DNA of 64,000 nucleotides from Metabacillus rhizolycopersici (GTDB lineage: Bacteria > Bacillota > Bacilli > Bacillales > Bacillaceae): the NCBI RefSeq assembly GCF_020075705.1, contig NZ_JAIQUM010000016.1:1-64000 (forward strand), read 5' to 3'. Shown here piece after piece: positions 54,924-64,000 of this stretch. Both the position numbers and the translations under genes were made by a program. Position 1 is the stretch's first letter, and each line of letters starts with the position of its first letter. Below the pieces are notes generated by a model that saw only the letters and a program-made list of their open reading frames with translations, was not told the DNA's origin and did not search any database.

Positions 54924-55892
54924 TTGGAACAAGATCGTGCAGTTACGTATAAAACGAATGGACAGATAAATATTGTCTTAAATAATCAATCAAAAGAAAA
55001 AATCGAAAATAATGTAAGCTCAACTTCCTATGACTTGAAAATTCCTAAGGTTGAAGAGAAGCACACTGTTCTTAAGGAAATTGAAAACGAAATGAGTTCT
55101 CTCGTTGGAATGAATGAAATGAAACGAATGATAAAAGAAATCTATGCGTGGATTTTTATTAATAAAAAACGTGAGGAACAAGGGTTAAAGGCTGGAAAAC
55201 AAGCCCTTCATATGATGTATAAAGGAAATCCAGGGACTGGTAAAACAACAGTAGCTCGTTTAGTCGGGAAATTGTTCTTTCAAATGAACGTACTTTCGAA
55301 AGGCCATCTCATTGAGGCTGAAAGAGCAGATCTAGTAGGGGAATATATTGGTCACACTGCCCAAAAAACACGAGATCTTATTAAAAAGGCACTTGGTGGG
55401 ATCTTGTTTATTGATGAAGCCTATTCACTTGCAAGAGGTGGTGAAAAGGACTTTGGTAAAGAAGCAATTGATACGTTAGTAAAGCATATGGAAGATAAAC
55501 AACATGATTTTGTTTTAATACTAGCGGGGTATCCACGAGAAATGGATAATTTTTTATCACTTAATCCAGGGTTATTGTCCAGATTTCCACTAGTCGTTGA
55601 TTTCCCCGATTATTCAGTAGATGACCTGATGGACATATCATTAAGAATGATGACTGAACGAGAATATCGTTTTAGTCATGATGCAATGTTGAAATTAAAG
55701 GAGCATTTGATGGTCGTTAAAACAATGACAACACCTGCCAAATTTAGCAATGGTCGATATGTACGAAATATCATCGAAAAATCAATCCGTTCGCAGGCGA
55801 TGCGCTTATTACTTACTGATAAATATAACCGTGATGACCTTTTAACAATCAAAAGCCAAGATGTAGTGTTATCTGATGAAAAAGTAAATTAG
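54924..55892 (+). CDS. spoVK: Stage V sporulation protein K (AAA ATPase)
   Basis: CbxX/CfqX-type AAA ATPase of 322 residues needed late in B. subtilis spore maturation. Walker A GNPGTGKT (101-108), Walker B ILFIDEAYSLA with D164 and E165, then GYPREMDNFLSLNPGLLSRF (sensor and Arg finger). A variable N-terminal segment (1-55) precedes the conserved SSLVGMNEMK. The start is TTG 54924 with GGGGTGA 6 bases upstream. No clear sporulation promoter was found. Confidence 0.93.
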   Translation: MEQDRAVTYKTNGQINIVLNNQSKEKIENNVSSTSYDLKIPKVEEKHTVLKEIENEMSSLVGMNEMKRMIKEIYAWIFINKKREEQGLKAGKQALHMMYKGNPGTGKTTVARLVGKLFFQMNVLSKGHLIEAERADLVGEYIGHTAQKTRDLIKKALGGILFIDEAYSLARGGEKDFGKEAIDTLVKHMEDKQHDFVLILAGYPREMDNFLSLNPGLLSRFPLVVDFPDYSVDDLMDISLRMMTEREYRFSHDAMLKLKEHLMVVKTMTTPAKFSNGRYVRNIIEKSIRSQAMRLLLTDKYNRDDLLTIKSQDVVLSDEKVN

Positions 55893-55954
55893 ATAAAAGA
55901 CGATCCATAACGTGGTTTTTCATACTGTTACTGATCCAATTTTTGGAGGTTGTG

Positions 55955-56293
55955 ATGAAACGTAAACTTATCATTTTATTTTTACTACTTTGCATATTTC
56001 TTATATTATTCATTAATTTTGAAAAGTCACATGAAAAACAAGCAGTTACGAATCCTATCGAAGAAAGTGAATCACTTGGATTATATAAGACATTTACTTA
56101 TATTATTACCGATATTAGTGGTAATGAATATTCTGGTCAATCAGTTGATGGTAAAACGAAAATTCACTTTAATCTTGAAAATGTAAAACAACCGATAACA
56201 GAAAAAATTAATGTGAACGACAAAATTCTGGCATATGTTGAAACTACAAATCATGTAAATGGGATTTTGAAAATAGAAAAACTAGATAAATAG
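55955..56293 (+). CDS. Membrane-anchored small protein, unknown
   Basis: A 112-residue protein with an N-terminal membrane anchor or signal (MKRKLIILFLLLCIFLILFI) and a small polar domain outside the cell (YTYIITDISG-like, with NVNDKILAYVETTN resembling an OB/DUF beta fold). GGAGG lies 5 bases before ATG 55955; a TTG four codons upstream overlaps that site. Follows spoVK by 62 bases. Not recognised. Confidence 0.65.
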   Translation: MKRKLIILFLLLCIFLILFINFEKSHEKQAVTNPIEESESLGLYKTFTYIITDISGNEYSGQSVDGKTKIHFNLENVKQPITEKINVNDKILAYVETTNHVNGILKIEKLDK

Positions 56294-56313
56294 AAATGAA
56301 GTTTGCAAATAAA

Positions 56314-56350
56314 AAGAGGTGATTCTCGAGGAATTACCTCTTATTTTTGT
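56314..56350 (+). terminator. Terminator after the anchored protein
   Basis: AAGAGGTGATTC (56314-56325) and GAATTACCTCTT (56331-56342) with one G-U pair, then ATTTTTG. Confidence 0.88.
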
Positions 56351-56517
56351 AGAGTGATTTCTAAAATTAATAAATATTATCGATAATATGTAAAGTGATA
56401 CGTTAACAGCATAAGATGAGCGATATTCGTTCGAGAAAAGCTATTGAACAATCAAATGAATGCGCTTTCTTTTGCGTGGTGGCGATGATAAAATATTAAG
56501 TATAAGAGGGAGTGATG

Positions 56518-56859
56518 ATGGTGAGTGATAACAAATTATTTTTAGAAGAGCTTACATATATTGTGGGAAATGAACGATCACTTAATGAGAACGTTATTGG
56601 TCAAATAATAGGAAAATATCATAAAAGTCGGATTCTCATTACTAAAGTTTACCAAATTCTAAATAATAATAAATCCATCTTACCATTTATTCATGATATA
56701 GAAGCAACAATTATTGATTACATTGTTAGGGAAGAAATGTCATATGAAAAAACATACTACGGAGCCACTTTATATGTAGCTGATTTGTTTGAAACAACTC
56801 CGACCTATATTAAATGTAAAGTGAACCAATCAAGAAAATCATTACAAAAAATCAATTAA
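56518..56859 (+). CDS. Unknown small helical protein
   Basis: A 113-residue soluble, mostly helical protein (VSDNKLFLEELTYIVGNE ... KVNQSRKSLQKIN). No motif is recognised. AGAGGG is 7 bases before ATG 56518; ATG 56515 and GTG 56521 are alternatives. Directly followed by repeat A4 in reverse orientation. No separate terminator, unless the repeat serves as one. Confidence 0.6.
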   Translation: MVSDNKLFLEELTYIVGNERSLNENVIGQIIGKYHKSRILITKVYQILNNNKSILPFIHDIEATIIDYIVREEMSYEKTYYGATLYVADLFETTPTYIKCKVNQSRKSLQKIN

Positions 56860-56866
56860 TAGATAA

Positions 56867-56985
56867 GAACAAAAGCGCAAGCGCCTTGGTCAGTCTTGGG
56901 CAAATAAGTGGCTGTAGACCCTAGAGGAGCTAGGCGCTGGATGTCGTGGGCTTATCCACAGTACAAGAACTTTTTATAGTTCGCT
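56867..56985 (-). repeat. Interspersed repeat family A, reverse copy A4
   Basis: On the reverse strand: TTCTTGTACTGTGGATAAG, CCCACGACATCCAGCGCC ... GGCGCTTGCGCTTTTGTTCT. Shorter than A1 to A3: the central AAGGCAAAGTACACCTT hairpin is missing and replaced by CTTATTTGCCCAAGACTGAC, as in the fragment at 2311-2356. Confidence 0.85.
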
Positions 56986-57065
56986 AAACAAAGAAAGAGG
57001 GAAATTGGATTGAAATAGCCTGTTTCCCTTACGTATTTGATTGTATATCTCAAGTGATAATATGC

Positions 57066-57695
57066 TTATTTTGAGTGAATCTGCTCATTCGATATAGATT
57101 GTAAACTGCGATAAGGTAATTTCCATTTAAGCGAATAGGAGAGAACTCGGAGTATAACAGTACCTACAAATAAAATGTAAAGTCCGATCGGTTGTTTTAC
57201 AATTTCTAGTCCGATTAAAAGACCAACGCAAATTGCCCAAAACGCATAAATCTCTGCTCGAAACACTAATGGCTTTCGACCTGCTAGTAAATCGCGTGCA
57301 ATTCCTCCTCCACATCCGGTTAGAACTGCCGCAAGGACGACCGCACTTGTTGGATGCCCCATCTTATGAGCGAATAGCGCTCCTTGAATTGCAAATGCAG
57401 ATAGACCGATGGCATCTGAAAAATTACCCCATTTATGCCAATGCTTTAATAATCTATGTGGAAAAAGAAAAACACAAGTAATTGCAACGAGCGCAATTTG
57501 AAATAGTAACACTTGATCCCACAAAGCAGAAATAGGCAATCCAATTAGCAGATTCCGAATGGCACCACCACCGAATGCAGTAACAAAGCCTAATACATAA
57601 ACACCGAAAATATCATATTTTTCCTCTAATGCGACAATTGTTCCACTTATCGCAAAAGCAACAGTCCCAATAATACTAAAAACTTCCCAAGTCAT
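57066..57695 (-). CDS. TRIC-type (UPF0126) membrane channel protein
   Basis: A 209-residue membrane protein of the trimeric intracellular cation channel family, with seven helices built from a tandem three-helix repeat. Each half carries the glycine motif (GGGAIRNLLIG and GGGIARDLLAG). Prokaryotic homologues form K+-permeable trimers; the physiological role is open. ATG 57695 is used (CGGAGG upstream, start MTWEVFSIIGTVAFAISGT). A longer ORF to 57767 has no ribosome site. Confidence 0.88.
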   Translation of the reverse strand: MTWEVFSIIGTVAFAISGTIVALEEKYDIFGVYVLGFVTAFGGGAIRNLLIGLPISALWDQVLLFQIALVAITCVFLFPHRLLKHWHKWGNFSDAIGLSAFAIQGALFAHKMGHPTSAVVLAAVLTGCGGGIARDLLAGRKPLVFRAEIYAFWAICVGLLIGLEIVKQPIGLYILFVGTVILRVLSYSLKWKLPYRSLQSISNEQIHSK

Positions 57696-57918
57696 TTTTA
57701 TATTTCCTCCGTATAGGTTCAATCCTGCTGTCTCAATGATTTTATAGCTCAATTTCACAATGGTCAAGAAATAAAAATTGGTATGATATCTATCATAAAT
57801 AAGAGGTCAAAGATAGGTGTATAGATTTCTGTCGCAAAGAATGAAAGATAGATTAGTGAAATATCAAAATGTTTGATATGATTAGGGTGCTAGAATAGCG
57901 AAAAGGAAGGGTTATTTA

Positions 57919-59190
57919 TTGAACAACACAAGTCATATAATAAAAGAAAAAGTCATATTAGTTGGTTGTCAGCTTCAAACAATGGAAGATGATCATTTTC
58001 AATATTCCATGGATGAGCTTGCATCATTAACAAAAACAGCAAATGGAGAAGTGCTAATAGATTGTATACAAAAAAGAGATCGGCCCCACCCTGCTACATA
58101 TATCGGAAAAGGGAAAGCTGAGGAATTATTGAATCTTGTAGAAGAACTTGAACCAGATATCGTGATTTTTAATGACGAATTGTCACCTAGTCAGTTACGA
58201 AATTTAGCAACGATATTGAATGTAAGGATTATTGACCGAACGCAATTAATATTAGATATTTTTGCGCAGCGAGCTAAATCAAAAGAGGGTAAGCTTCAGG
58301 TTGAATTAGCACAGCTTCAATATTTGTTACCGAGACTTGCTGGACAAGGTATTTCATTATCCCGTCAAGGTGGGGGAATTGGAACAAGAGGTCCAGGGGA
58401 GACACAGCTCGAAACAGATCGAAGACATATTCGGAATAGAATCCATGAAATTAAACAACAGCTTGCGACGGTTGTTAGCCACAGAAACCGTTATCGAGAA
58501 CGCCGTAAAAAAAATCAAGCTTTCCAAATTGCTCTCGTTGGCTATACAAATGCGGGGAAATCAACGATATTTAATCGTTTGACAACAGCTGGAAGCTTTG
58601 AAGAAGATTTGCTGTTTGCAACACTTGATCCAATGACTCGTAAAGTGTTATTTCCATCTAATTATCAAGCGCTTATTACAGATACGGTTGGGTTTATACA
58701 AGATCTCCCAACAACACTTGTTGCCGCTTTTCGCTCAACACTAGAGGAAGTAAAAGAGGCTAATCTAATTTTACATATAGTCGATAGTTCAAATGAAGAT
58801 TATGCAAACCATGAGCAAACAGTTTATAAGTTGCTTGAAGAATTGGAAATTACCGATATTCCTATTCTAATGGTCTACAATAAAATAGATGATGCACCGG
58901 GTTCATTTGTCCCTTCGTCGAAAGAAGATTATATCCGGATTACTGCTTTTTCAAAAGATGATCTAAAAGTTTTAATGAATAGAGTAGAGAATTTTGCTAA
59001 AGATGTGATGAATCATTATTATGTACAAATACCAACTGACGAAGGTAGAATGATTTCTCAATTAAAAACAGAATCATTAATTGACAAGTTAATCTTTAAT
59101 GAAGAGAAAGAAGTTTACGAAATTGAAGGATTTGTTCTGCCATCTCATTCAATTAATGGTCAGTTAGAGAAGTTTGCGAAGAGAGGGTAA
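57919..59190 (+). CDS. hflX: GTPase HflX
   Basis: Ribosome-associated GTPase of 423 residues that splits stalled or hibernating ribosomes. N-terminal HflX domain (1 to about 185; [32 protein letters not shown]) and [11 protein letters not shown] ([17 protein letters not shown]). G domain with G1 GYTNAGKST (208-216), G3 [10 protein letters not shown] and G4 YNKID. TTG 57919 with AAGGAAGGG upstream. Coupled to ynbB. Confidence 0.94.
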   Translation: MNNTSHIIKEKVILVGCQLQTMEDDHFQYSMDELASLTKTANGEVLIDCIQKRDRPHPATYIGKGKAEELLNLVEELEPDIVIFNDELSPSQLRNLATILNVRIIDRTQLILDIFAQRAKSKEGKLQVELAQLQYLLPRLAGQGISLSRQGGGIGTRGPGETQLETDRRHIRNRIHEIKQQLATVVSHRNRYRERRKKNQAFQIALVGYTNAGKSTIFNRLTTAGSFEEDLLFATLDPMTRKVLFPSNYQALITDTVGFIQDLPTTLVAAFRSTLEEVKEANLILHIVDSSNEDYANHEQTVYKLLEELEITDIPILMVYNKIDDAPGSFVPSSKEDYIRITAFSKDDLKVLMNRVENFAKDVMNHYYVQIPTDEGRMISQLKTESLIDKLIFNEEKEVYEIEGFVLPSHSINGQLEKFAKRG

Positions 59191-59192
59191 GG

Positions 59193-60470
59193 ATGATGTT
59201 TAAGAATTTTAAGCACGGAACTAAAATTGCACCTATTGTGAAAAAAGTTGAAAATAAGATTAAAAATGTGCACGAGCAAATTGATAGACAAAGCGAAGCG
59301 AATCAATTTCGTGTGTTGCGAAGTTTTCAAAATTATCGTGTGAGCGATTCACATTTTATGCCGACAACAGGATATGGCTATGACGATACCGGAAGAGATA
59401 CATTAGAAGAAATCTACGCAGATGTTTTTGGTGCGGAATCAGGATTAGTAAGACCACAAATCATTTCTGGAACCCATGCCATCTCAATTGCGTTATTCGG
59501 TGTTTTAAGACCTGGAGATGAACTGATCTATATTACAGGCAAGCCATATGATACACTTGAGGAAATTGTTGGGATAAGAGGTAGTGGAATTGGATCATTA
59601 AAGGAATTTCAAATTGATTATCAAACAGTCGATTTAAGCGAAAATGGATCCGTCGATTTTGAAGCCGTAAAAGACGCGATTACTCCAAAAACAAAAATGA
59701 TAGGTATACAGCGATCGAAAGGTTATGCAACCCGACCTTCTTTTACAGTGGCACAAATACAAGAAATGATCGCATTTGTAAAATCAATTAGAGAAGATCT
59801 TGTCGTTTTTGTAGATAATTGCTATGGAGAATTTGTCGAAGACTTAGAACCGTGTCATGTAGGTGCTGATTTAATGGCAGGATCGTTGATAAAAAATCCT
59901 GGTGGAGGTATAGCGAAAACTGGGGGATATATTGTTGGGAAACAATCTTTAGTTGAAGCATGCTCATACCGCATGACCTCACCGGGTATTGGGGCAGAAG
60001 CTGGTGCTTCCTTATATAGCTTACAAGAAATGTATCAAGGATTCTTTTTAGCGCCACATATCGTAGGACAAGCCTTAAAAGGAGCTGTTTTTACATCAGC
60101 CTTTTTAGAGGAAATCGGGTTGCAGACGAATCCTTCGTGGGATCATATCAGAACAGATTTAATCCAATCGGTTCAATTCGATGATCCAAAGCTGATGGTG
60201 GCTTTTTGTCAGGCGATTCAATATGCCTCTCCAATTAATTCACATGTAACACCATATCCAAACTACATGCCTGGATATGAAGATGATGTAATTATGGCTG
60301 CAGGAACATTTATTCAAGGTGCTAGTATAGAATTATCGGCTGATGGTCCGATTAGAGCACCGTACGTTGCCTATGTACAAGGTGGACTGACCTATTCCCA
60401 TGTGAAAATTGCGATTTGTTCTGCTATTGATTCACTAGTAGATCAGGAATTAATCTCGATAAATAGCTAA
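59193..60470 (+). CDS. ynbB: PLP-dependent enzyme YnbB
   Basis: A 425-residue fold-type I pyridoxal-phosphate enzyme of the methionine gamma-lyase-like/aluminum-resistance group (PF06838). FVDNCYGEFVED carries the PLP Asp, and NPGGGIAKTGGYIVG the likely Schiff-base Lys. GFGADVFGAES-type region reads DVFGAESGLVRPQIISGTHA. Reaction not established. Starts two bases after the hflX stop codon (ATG 59193 or 59196). In B. subtilis also between hflX and glnR. Confidence 0.9.
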   Translation: MMFKNFKHGTKIAPIVKKVENKIKNVHEQIDRQSEANQFRVLRSFQNYRVSDSHFMPTTGYGYDDTGRDTLEEIYADVFGAESGLVRPQIISGTHAISIALFGVLRPGDELIYITGKPYDTLEEIVGIRGSGIGSLKEFQIDYQTVDLSENGSVDFEAVKDAITPKTKMIGIQRSKGYATRPSFTVAQIQEMIAFVKSIREDLVVFVDNCYGEFVEDLEPCHVGADLMAGSLIKNPGGGIAKTGGYIVGKQSLVEACSYRMTSPGIGAEAGASLYSLQEMYQGFFLAPHIVGQALKGAVFTSAFLEEIGLQTNPSWDHIRTDLIQSVQFDDPKLMVAFCQAIQYASPINSHVTPYPNYMPGYEDDVIMAAGTFIQGASIELSADGPIRAPYVAYVQGGLTYSHVKIAICSAIDSLVDQELISINS

Positions 60471-60483
60471 CTATTAAAATCTA

Positions 60484-60500
60484 TGTTATTTTTCCTCACA
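60484..60500. promoter_or_regulatory. GlnR operator 1 of glnRA
   Basis: TGTTATTTTTCCTCACA fits the GlnR/TnrA consensus TGTNAN7TNACA exactly. It lies upstream of the -35. Confidence 0.88.
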
Positions 60501-60505
60501 TCCAC

Positions 60506-60534
60506 TTGACACATAATGTAACGTGAAATATAAT
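60506..60534 (+). promoter_or_regulatory. glnRA promoter with GlnR operator 2
   Basis: TTGACA (60506-60511), 17-base spacer, TATAAT (60529-60534): consensus sigma-A. Overlapping it, TGACACATAATGTAACG (60507-60523) closely resembles the second operator known in the B. subtilis glnRA promoter. Confidence 0.9.
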
Positions 60535-60564
60535 CAAATTAGTTATTACAAAGGAGACAATAAC

Positions 60565-60969
60565 ATGAGTGATAACATTCGCCGCTCAATGCCATTATTT
60601 CCAATAGGAATTGTTATGCAGCTCACAGAACTCTCTGCTCGACAAATTCGATATTATGAAGAAAATGAATTGATTTTTCCTGCTAGAACAGACACGAATA
60701 GGAGAGTCTTTTCTTTCCATGATGTCGATAAATTATTGGAGATTCGTTCATTAATTGAACAAGGTGTTAACTTGGCGGGAATTAAACAAATTTTCTTTCG
60801 TAAAGAAAACGCACATAATGAAGGCCAACTAGAGCAACCTAAAACTGTTGAAAAGCCTGAATTAAGTGATACAGAACTGCGGAAACTTCTGAAATCAGAA
60901 TTAATGCAAGCTGGTCGATTTAATCAATCAACCTTAAGACAAGGTGACATGTCACGATTTTTCAAATGA
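60565..60969 (+). CDS. glnR: Nitrogen regulator GlnR
   Basis: MerR-family repressor of 134 residues, activated by feedback-inhibited glutamine synthetase. It shuts its own operon and other nitrogen genes under nitrogen excess. Winged helix ([20 protein letters not shown]) and the C-terminal tail ([20 protein letters not shown]) that senses GlnA. ATG 60565 follows AAAGGAGA; an upstream in-frame ATG at 60523 lies in the promoter and is rejected. Confidence 0.96.
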   Translation: MSDNIRRSMPLFPIGIVMQLTELSARQIRYYEENELIFPARTDTNRRVFSFHDVDKLLEIRSLIEQGVNLAGIKQIFFRKENAHNEGQLEQPKTVEKPELSDTELRKLLKSELMQAGRFNQSTLRQGDMSRFFK

Positions 60970-61022
60970 TTTTTAGAAAGTTACAATTAAAATGAATTTT
61001 TTCCTAGAGGAGATGATTTTCA

Positions 61023-62357
61023 ATGTCTAAATATTCAAGAGAAGATATTCAAAGTCTAGTAAAAGAAAACAATGTCAAATACATTCGATTACAATTTACA
61101 GATGTTCTTGGAACTGTTAAAAACGTTGAAATACCAGTTAGTCAGCTTGATAAAGCACTAGACAACAAAATGATGTTTGATGGTTCTTCGATTGAAGGTT
61201 TTGTCCGTATTGAAGAATCTGATATGTATTTATTTCCAGATTTAGATACTTTCGTCATCTTCCCTTGGACAGCAGAAAAGGGTAAGGTAGCGCGCTTTAT
61301 TTGTGATATTTATAACCCAGATGGAACTGCATTTGCAGGGGATCCTCGTAACAATTTACGCCGACTATTAGAAGAAATGGAAGAGCTTGGATTTACAGAA
61401 TTTAACTTAGGACCTGAGCCAGAATTCTTCTTGTTTAAACTAGACGAAAAGGGCGAACCGACACTAGAACTAAACGATAATGGTGGTTACTTTGATTTAG
61501 CGCCAACAGACTTAGGTGAAAACTGCCGTCGTGATATCGTGTTAGAACTTGAAGAAATGGGCTTCGAAATCGAGGCTTCTCACCATGAGGTAGCACCAGG
61601 ACAACATGAAATTGACTTTAAATATGCTGGCGCAATTAAAGCGTGTGATGATATCCAAACTTTTAAATTAGTTGTTAAAACAATTGCTCGTAAACATGGA
61701 TTACATGCTACGTTTATGCCAAAGCCATTATTTGGTGTAAATGGATCAGGGATGCACATGAACTTATCGTTATTCCGAAATGGTGAAAATGCATTTTTGG
61801 ATGAGAACAGTGATCTTCAATTAAGTGATACAGCTAGACAATTTATTGCAGGTATTATCAAACATGCACCAGCATTCACTGCGGTAACAAATCCATTAGT
61901 TAATTCATATAAACGTCTTGTACCAGGTTATGAAGCACCATGTTATGTTGCTTGGTCTGCACAAAATAGAAGTCCATTAATTCGTATTCCAGCTTCTCGT
62001 GGATTAAGCACGCGTGTTGAAGTTCGTAGCGTAGATCCTGCAGCGAACCCATACTTAGCAATGAGTGTACTTTTAGCTGCAGGTCTTGATGGAATTAAGA
62101 ATAATCTCGAAGCGCCGAAACCAATTGACCGTAACATCTATGTAATGACGAAAGAAGAGCGCGTTGAAAATGGGATTGTTGATTTACCAGCAACACTTGC
62201 TCAAGCTTTAGAAGTATTAAAAACAGACAGCACAATGAAGCATGCACTAGGTGAGCACTTATTTGAGCACTTCATTGAAGCGAAAGAAATTGAGTGGGAT
62301 ATGTTCCGTACACACGTACATCCATGGGAAAGAGAACAATACATGTCTCAATATTAA
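61023..62357 (+). CDS. glnA: Glutamine synthetase, type I-alpha
   Basis: ATP-dependent ligase making glutamine from glutamate and ammonium; dodecamer of 444-residue subunits. [19 protein letters not shown] (beta grasp and latch region), [42 protein letters not shown] and NRSPLIRIP are all intact. The short Firmicutes form lacks the adenylylation loop. It also controls GlnR and TnrA. GAGGAGATG precedes ATG. Confidence 0.98.
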   Translation: MSKYSREDIQSLVKENNVKYIRLQFTDVLGTVKNVEIPVSQLDKALDNKMMFDGSSIEGFVRIEESDMYLFPDLDTFVIFPWTAEKGKVARFICDIYNPDGTAFAGDPRNNLRRLLEEMEELGFTEFNLGPEPEFFLFKLDEKGEPTLELNDNGGYFDLAPTDLGENCRRDIVLELEEMGFEIEASHHEVAPGQHEIDFKYAGAIKACDDIQTFKLVVKTIARKHGLHATFMPKPLFGVNGSGMHMNLSLFRNGENAFLDENSDLQLSDTARQFIAGIIKHAPAFTAVTNPLVNSYKRLVPGYEAPCYVAWSAQNRSPLIRIPASRGLSTRVEVRSVDPAANPYLAMSVLLAAGLDGIKNNLEAPKPIDRNIYVMTKEERVENGIVDLPATLAQALEVLKTDSTMKHALGEHLFEHFIEAKEIEWDMFRTHVHPWEREQYMSQY

Positions 62358-62363
62358 TCACTG

Positions 62364-62400
62364 AAAGCCTTGATACGACTAGTATCGGGGCTTTTTTTAC
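62364..62400 (+). terminator. glnRA terminator
   Basis: AAAGCCTTGATAC (62364-62376) and GTATCGGGGCTTT (62382-62394) with G-U pairs, then TTTT. Confidence 0.9.
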
Positions 62401-62472
62401 ATCGGGCAATTCAATAGTTTTCCGCCTATTTTAGTAACTGCCCGATTTTTGCCCGATTTTATTTCAAAAAAA

Positions 62473-62624
62473 TTATTCAAGGACATTCTTCATGTGCTCC
62501 TCGAATTTGTTCATTACGTCAATATCGCTTTTTTTACTTATGTGAGAATAAACATCAGATATAATTTGTATGTTACCATGTCCTAAACGTTCTTGGATAT
62601 ATTTCATGTCAGATTCAATTAATA
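62473..62624 (-). pseudogene. C-terminal remnant of a phage-type tyrosine integrase
   Basis: Reverse strand encodes LIESDMKYIQERLGHGNIQI then ISDVYSHISKKSDIDVMNKF and EEHMKNVLE, stop at 62473-62475. ERLGHGN and the nucleophile Tyr of VYSHIS are the hallmarks of the last 50 residues of tyrosine recombinases. The rest of the gene is missing. ATCGGGCAAAAATCGGGCA follows the stop, of the kind often seen behind phage integrase genes. The fragment meets the end of the cupin gene at about 62620. Confidence 0.88.
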
Positions 62625-63227
62625 GTTGTAGTATCCAGTTGGAGGCTGCATTTGTTCTGCGTAGTACTGTTGCTGATGGGGTTGATACGTCCCAGGTTGG
62701 TTACCGCACCATTTCGGTGGGCCTAAGACGTGAGATGCTTGTATTGGCGCTACGGCACGATTGTATTCATCTGGATTTATACAGTATGCAAGGTGCATAA
62801 TATCTGCGGGAGTAAAGCGGAGAAAATCCGAACCATAGACAATATCGGGAGTGGGCTTGTCAAATATTGTTAGCATGTGTGTCTGGTCTTTGAGGGCCAC
62901 AATCCAATGGAACCATCCCTTCGGAAGTACGATATTTTGACCTTGAGTTAGTCGGTATGTCATAAGCTTTCGTGTAAAAGGATTGAAAATAGCGACACTT
63001 GCTTCTCCAGATATGATAAAAACGAGTTCGTTTACATTCGTATGCCAATGTGGTTGAATGATAAATCCTCTACTCATATGCACATTAAAAAAGCCAGTTT
63101 TTATCGATGGAAGTTGCGCGGCAAACATTTGAGTTATGTAGTTCTGTGAATTGAGCTTGTAATTTAATACTTTAGTGGAATCAGCAACAAGTGATAGTGA
63201 TGGGGATTGCAACACATTATCTAACAT
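62619..63227 (-). CDS. Cupin-domain protein
   Basis: A 202-residue single-cupin protein. Metal ligands H60-x-H62-x4-E67 (QPHWHTNVNELVF) and H107 (LPKGWFHWIV) are complete. The core resembles one half of oxalate decarboxylase-type bicupins. The C-terminal 30 residues are rich in Gln, Pro and Tyr (HQQQYYAEQMQPPTGYYNY), a style seen in coat proteins. Coat location is therefore possible but unproven. GGGAGGT precedes ATG. The stop codon is at the junction with the integrase remnant, so the 3' end may have been changed. Confidence 0.82.
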   Translation of the reverse strand: MLDNVLQSPSLSLVADSTKVLNYKLNSQNYITQMFAAQLPSIKTGFFNVHMSRGFIIQPHWHTNVNELVFIISGEASVAIFNPFTRKLMTYRLTQGQNIVLPKGWFHWIVALKDQTHMLTIFDKPTPDIVYGSDFLRFTPADIMHLAYCINPDEYNRAVAPIQASHVLGPPKWCGNQPGTYQPHQQQYYAEQMQPPTGYYNY

Positions 63228-63783
63228 TATTATTCTACCTCCCTTTATGAGCTATAACAGGAAGAAATCCCTAATCTCAAGATACAAGTGTAGCAAAAAA
63301 AGTTGGGCCGGGGATAACTACCTGTAAAGAATTAGGTACGTCTCACATTATAAAGGGATATGTTCCATCGAATCCTTTTATTCACTGCTACGTTTTTTTC
63401 TAAATGATTCTTATAAAGTGTTTAACATAGTCACTACGCGTTTTTTACTAATTCGCAATAGCATTGGACATTGGATGACATTCGGTAAAGTTACAACACC
63501 GTTTTTTGTTAAATTTATTAAATAGGTTATGAAACGCTTCAATAAACTGAGGATAAATTTTATCATCCAATTTTGAAGCATAGGATGCGGAAAGGTGACG
63601 ACTAATAAAACTACGTTTATCGTAAGTGAGAGGATAATGATAGCTCTTAAAAGTATAATGTTTCTCAAGGAAAAGAATAGAATATATTTTCGTATTCTAA
63701 TAAAGTTTCGTATTTATATCAAAAATATTAAATTTTATCTGTATTTCATTGATGATGACAGCTTTATCAAAGGGAGTAAATAA
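63228..63783. other. Gene-poor spacer between cupin and lexA
   Basis: About 550 AT-rich bases. A reverse-strand open stretch 63411-63668 has no good ribosome site or recognisable domain. No repeat of family A or B was found here. Confidence 0.5.
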
Positions 63784-63784
63784 A

Positions 63785-63810
63785 AAAGCCTGCCGATGGG
63801 CAGACTTTTA
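63785..63810 (-). terminator. lexA terminator
   Basis: Reverse reading AAAGTCTGCC-CATC-GGCAGGCTTT followed by TTT; overlaps the lexA stop codon. Confidence 0.88.
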
Positions 63811-64000
63811 GTGAATCGTACGATAAACTCCAATAACTTTCCCTAAAATACTTACATTTCGTAAAATAATTGGTTCCATTGTTGAGTTTTCTGGTTGGAG
63901 ACGAATATAATCCTTCTCCATAAAGAATCGTTTACACGTTGCTTCATCATCTTCTGTCATTGCTATGATAATATCTCCATTATTTGCAGTTTGCTGTTGT
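63808..64000 (-). CDS. lexA: SOS repressor LexA, 3' part (runs off the window)
   Basis: The last 63 codons of LexA on the reverse strand: [39 protein letters not shown] and the end [14 protein letters not shown]. This part of the peptidase S24 domain includes the [14 protein letters not shown] block near the catalytic Lys. LexA binds boxes such as that before recA (22016-22029). Confidence 0.95.
   Translation of the reverse strand, partial: QQQTANNGDIIIAMTEDDEATCKRFFMEKDYIRLQPENSTMEPIILRNVSILGKVIGVYRTIH

Noticed and set aside
63411..63668. Reverse-strand ORF of 85 codons before lexA
   Set aside because: No ribosome site, hydrophobic but without a recognisable pattern; probably chance in AT-rich DNA.
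1..64000. CRISPR arrays, rRNA and tRNA genes
   Set aside because: No regularly spaced direct repeats of CRISPR size and no tRNA cloverleaf or rRNA sequence were noticed; families A and B are dispersed, not arrayed.

Overview
The window is an AT-rich chromosomal segment from an endospore-forming Bacillaceae species. Its backbone follows the Bacillus subtilis order rnjB-tepA-ylzJ-ftsK-ymfC ... ymfF-ymfH-ymfI-ymfJ-ymfK-rodZ-pgsA-cinA-recA-rny-ymdB-spoVS ... miaB-ricA-cotE-mutS-mutL ... miaA-hfq ... spoVK ... hflX-ynbB-glnR-glnA ... lexA. Spore genes (ftsK/spoIIIE type, spoVS, cotE, spoVK), sigma-H and sigma-E type promoters and GlnR operators agree with this. The species cannot be fixed from the sequence.

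Layout. 1-6.1 kb: RNA turnover (RNase J2), TepA, YlzJ and the DNA translocase. 6.3-13.6 kb: GntR regulator, BMP-type nucleoside ABC importer (nupNOPQ) and an MFS exporter. 13.8-21.8 kb: M16 peptidase pair, SDR, YmfJ/YmfK, RodZ, PgsA, CinA. 22-27 kb: recA with SOS box and strong promoter, a 700-base non-coding gap, RNase Y, YmdB, SpoVS. 27-42.9 kb: an accessory block replacing the B. subtilis tdh-kbl interval. It holds an M19 dipeptidase, 2-oxoacid:ferredoxin oxidoreductase, a dead IS3 element, lipid/phosphate-ester hydrolases, a glycosyltransferase remnant, tandem small helical proteins, topoisomerase III and a broken gerAB gene. 42.9-50.9 kb: miaB, ricA, cotE, mutS, mutL. 51-57 kb: XRE regulator, small membrane protein, lone holin, miaA, hfq, spoVK and two unknown small genes. 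57-64 kb: TRIC-type channel, HflX, YnbB, glnRA, a phage-integrase tail, a cupin and the 3' end of lexA.

The structure least explained by genes is in the spacers. Family A (four copies plus a fragment) has GCGCAAGCG-type terminal inverted repeats. In three copies a central hairpin keeps its pairing while the arm sequences differ, which is covariation. Family B (six degenerate copies) starts TTTATCCCGCACTAACGG and ends near CACTGATGG. Two palindromes of about 110 bases have GGGGACGACT-type ends. A direct repeat of about 210 bases flanks a 3.4 kb block of lipid-type hydrolases. No rRNA, tRNA or CRISPR array was seen.

Several starts were set from ribosome-binding sites and known orthologues: ymfI 16601, rodZ TTG 18746, recA GTG 22098, rny 23862, spoVS 26599, korA 28475, topB 38695, mutL TTG 48938, miaA TTG 53126, glnR 60565.
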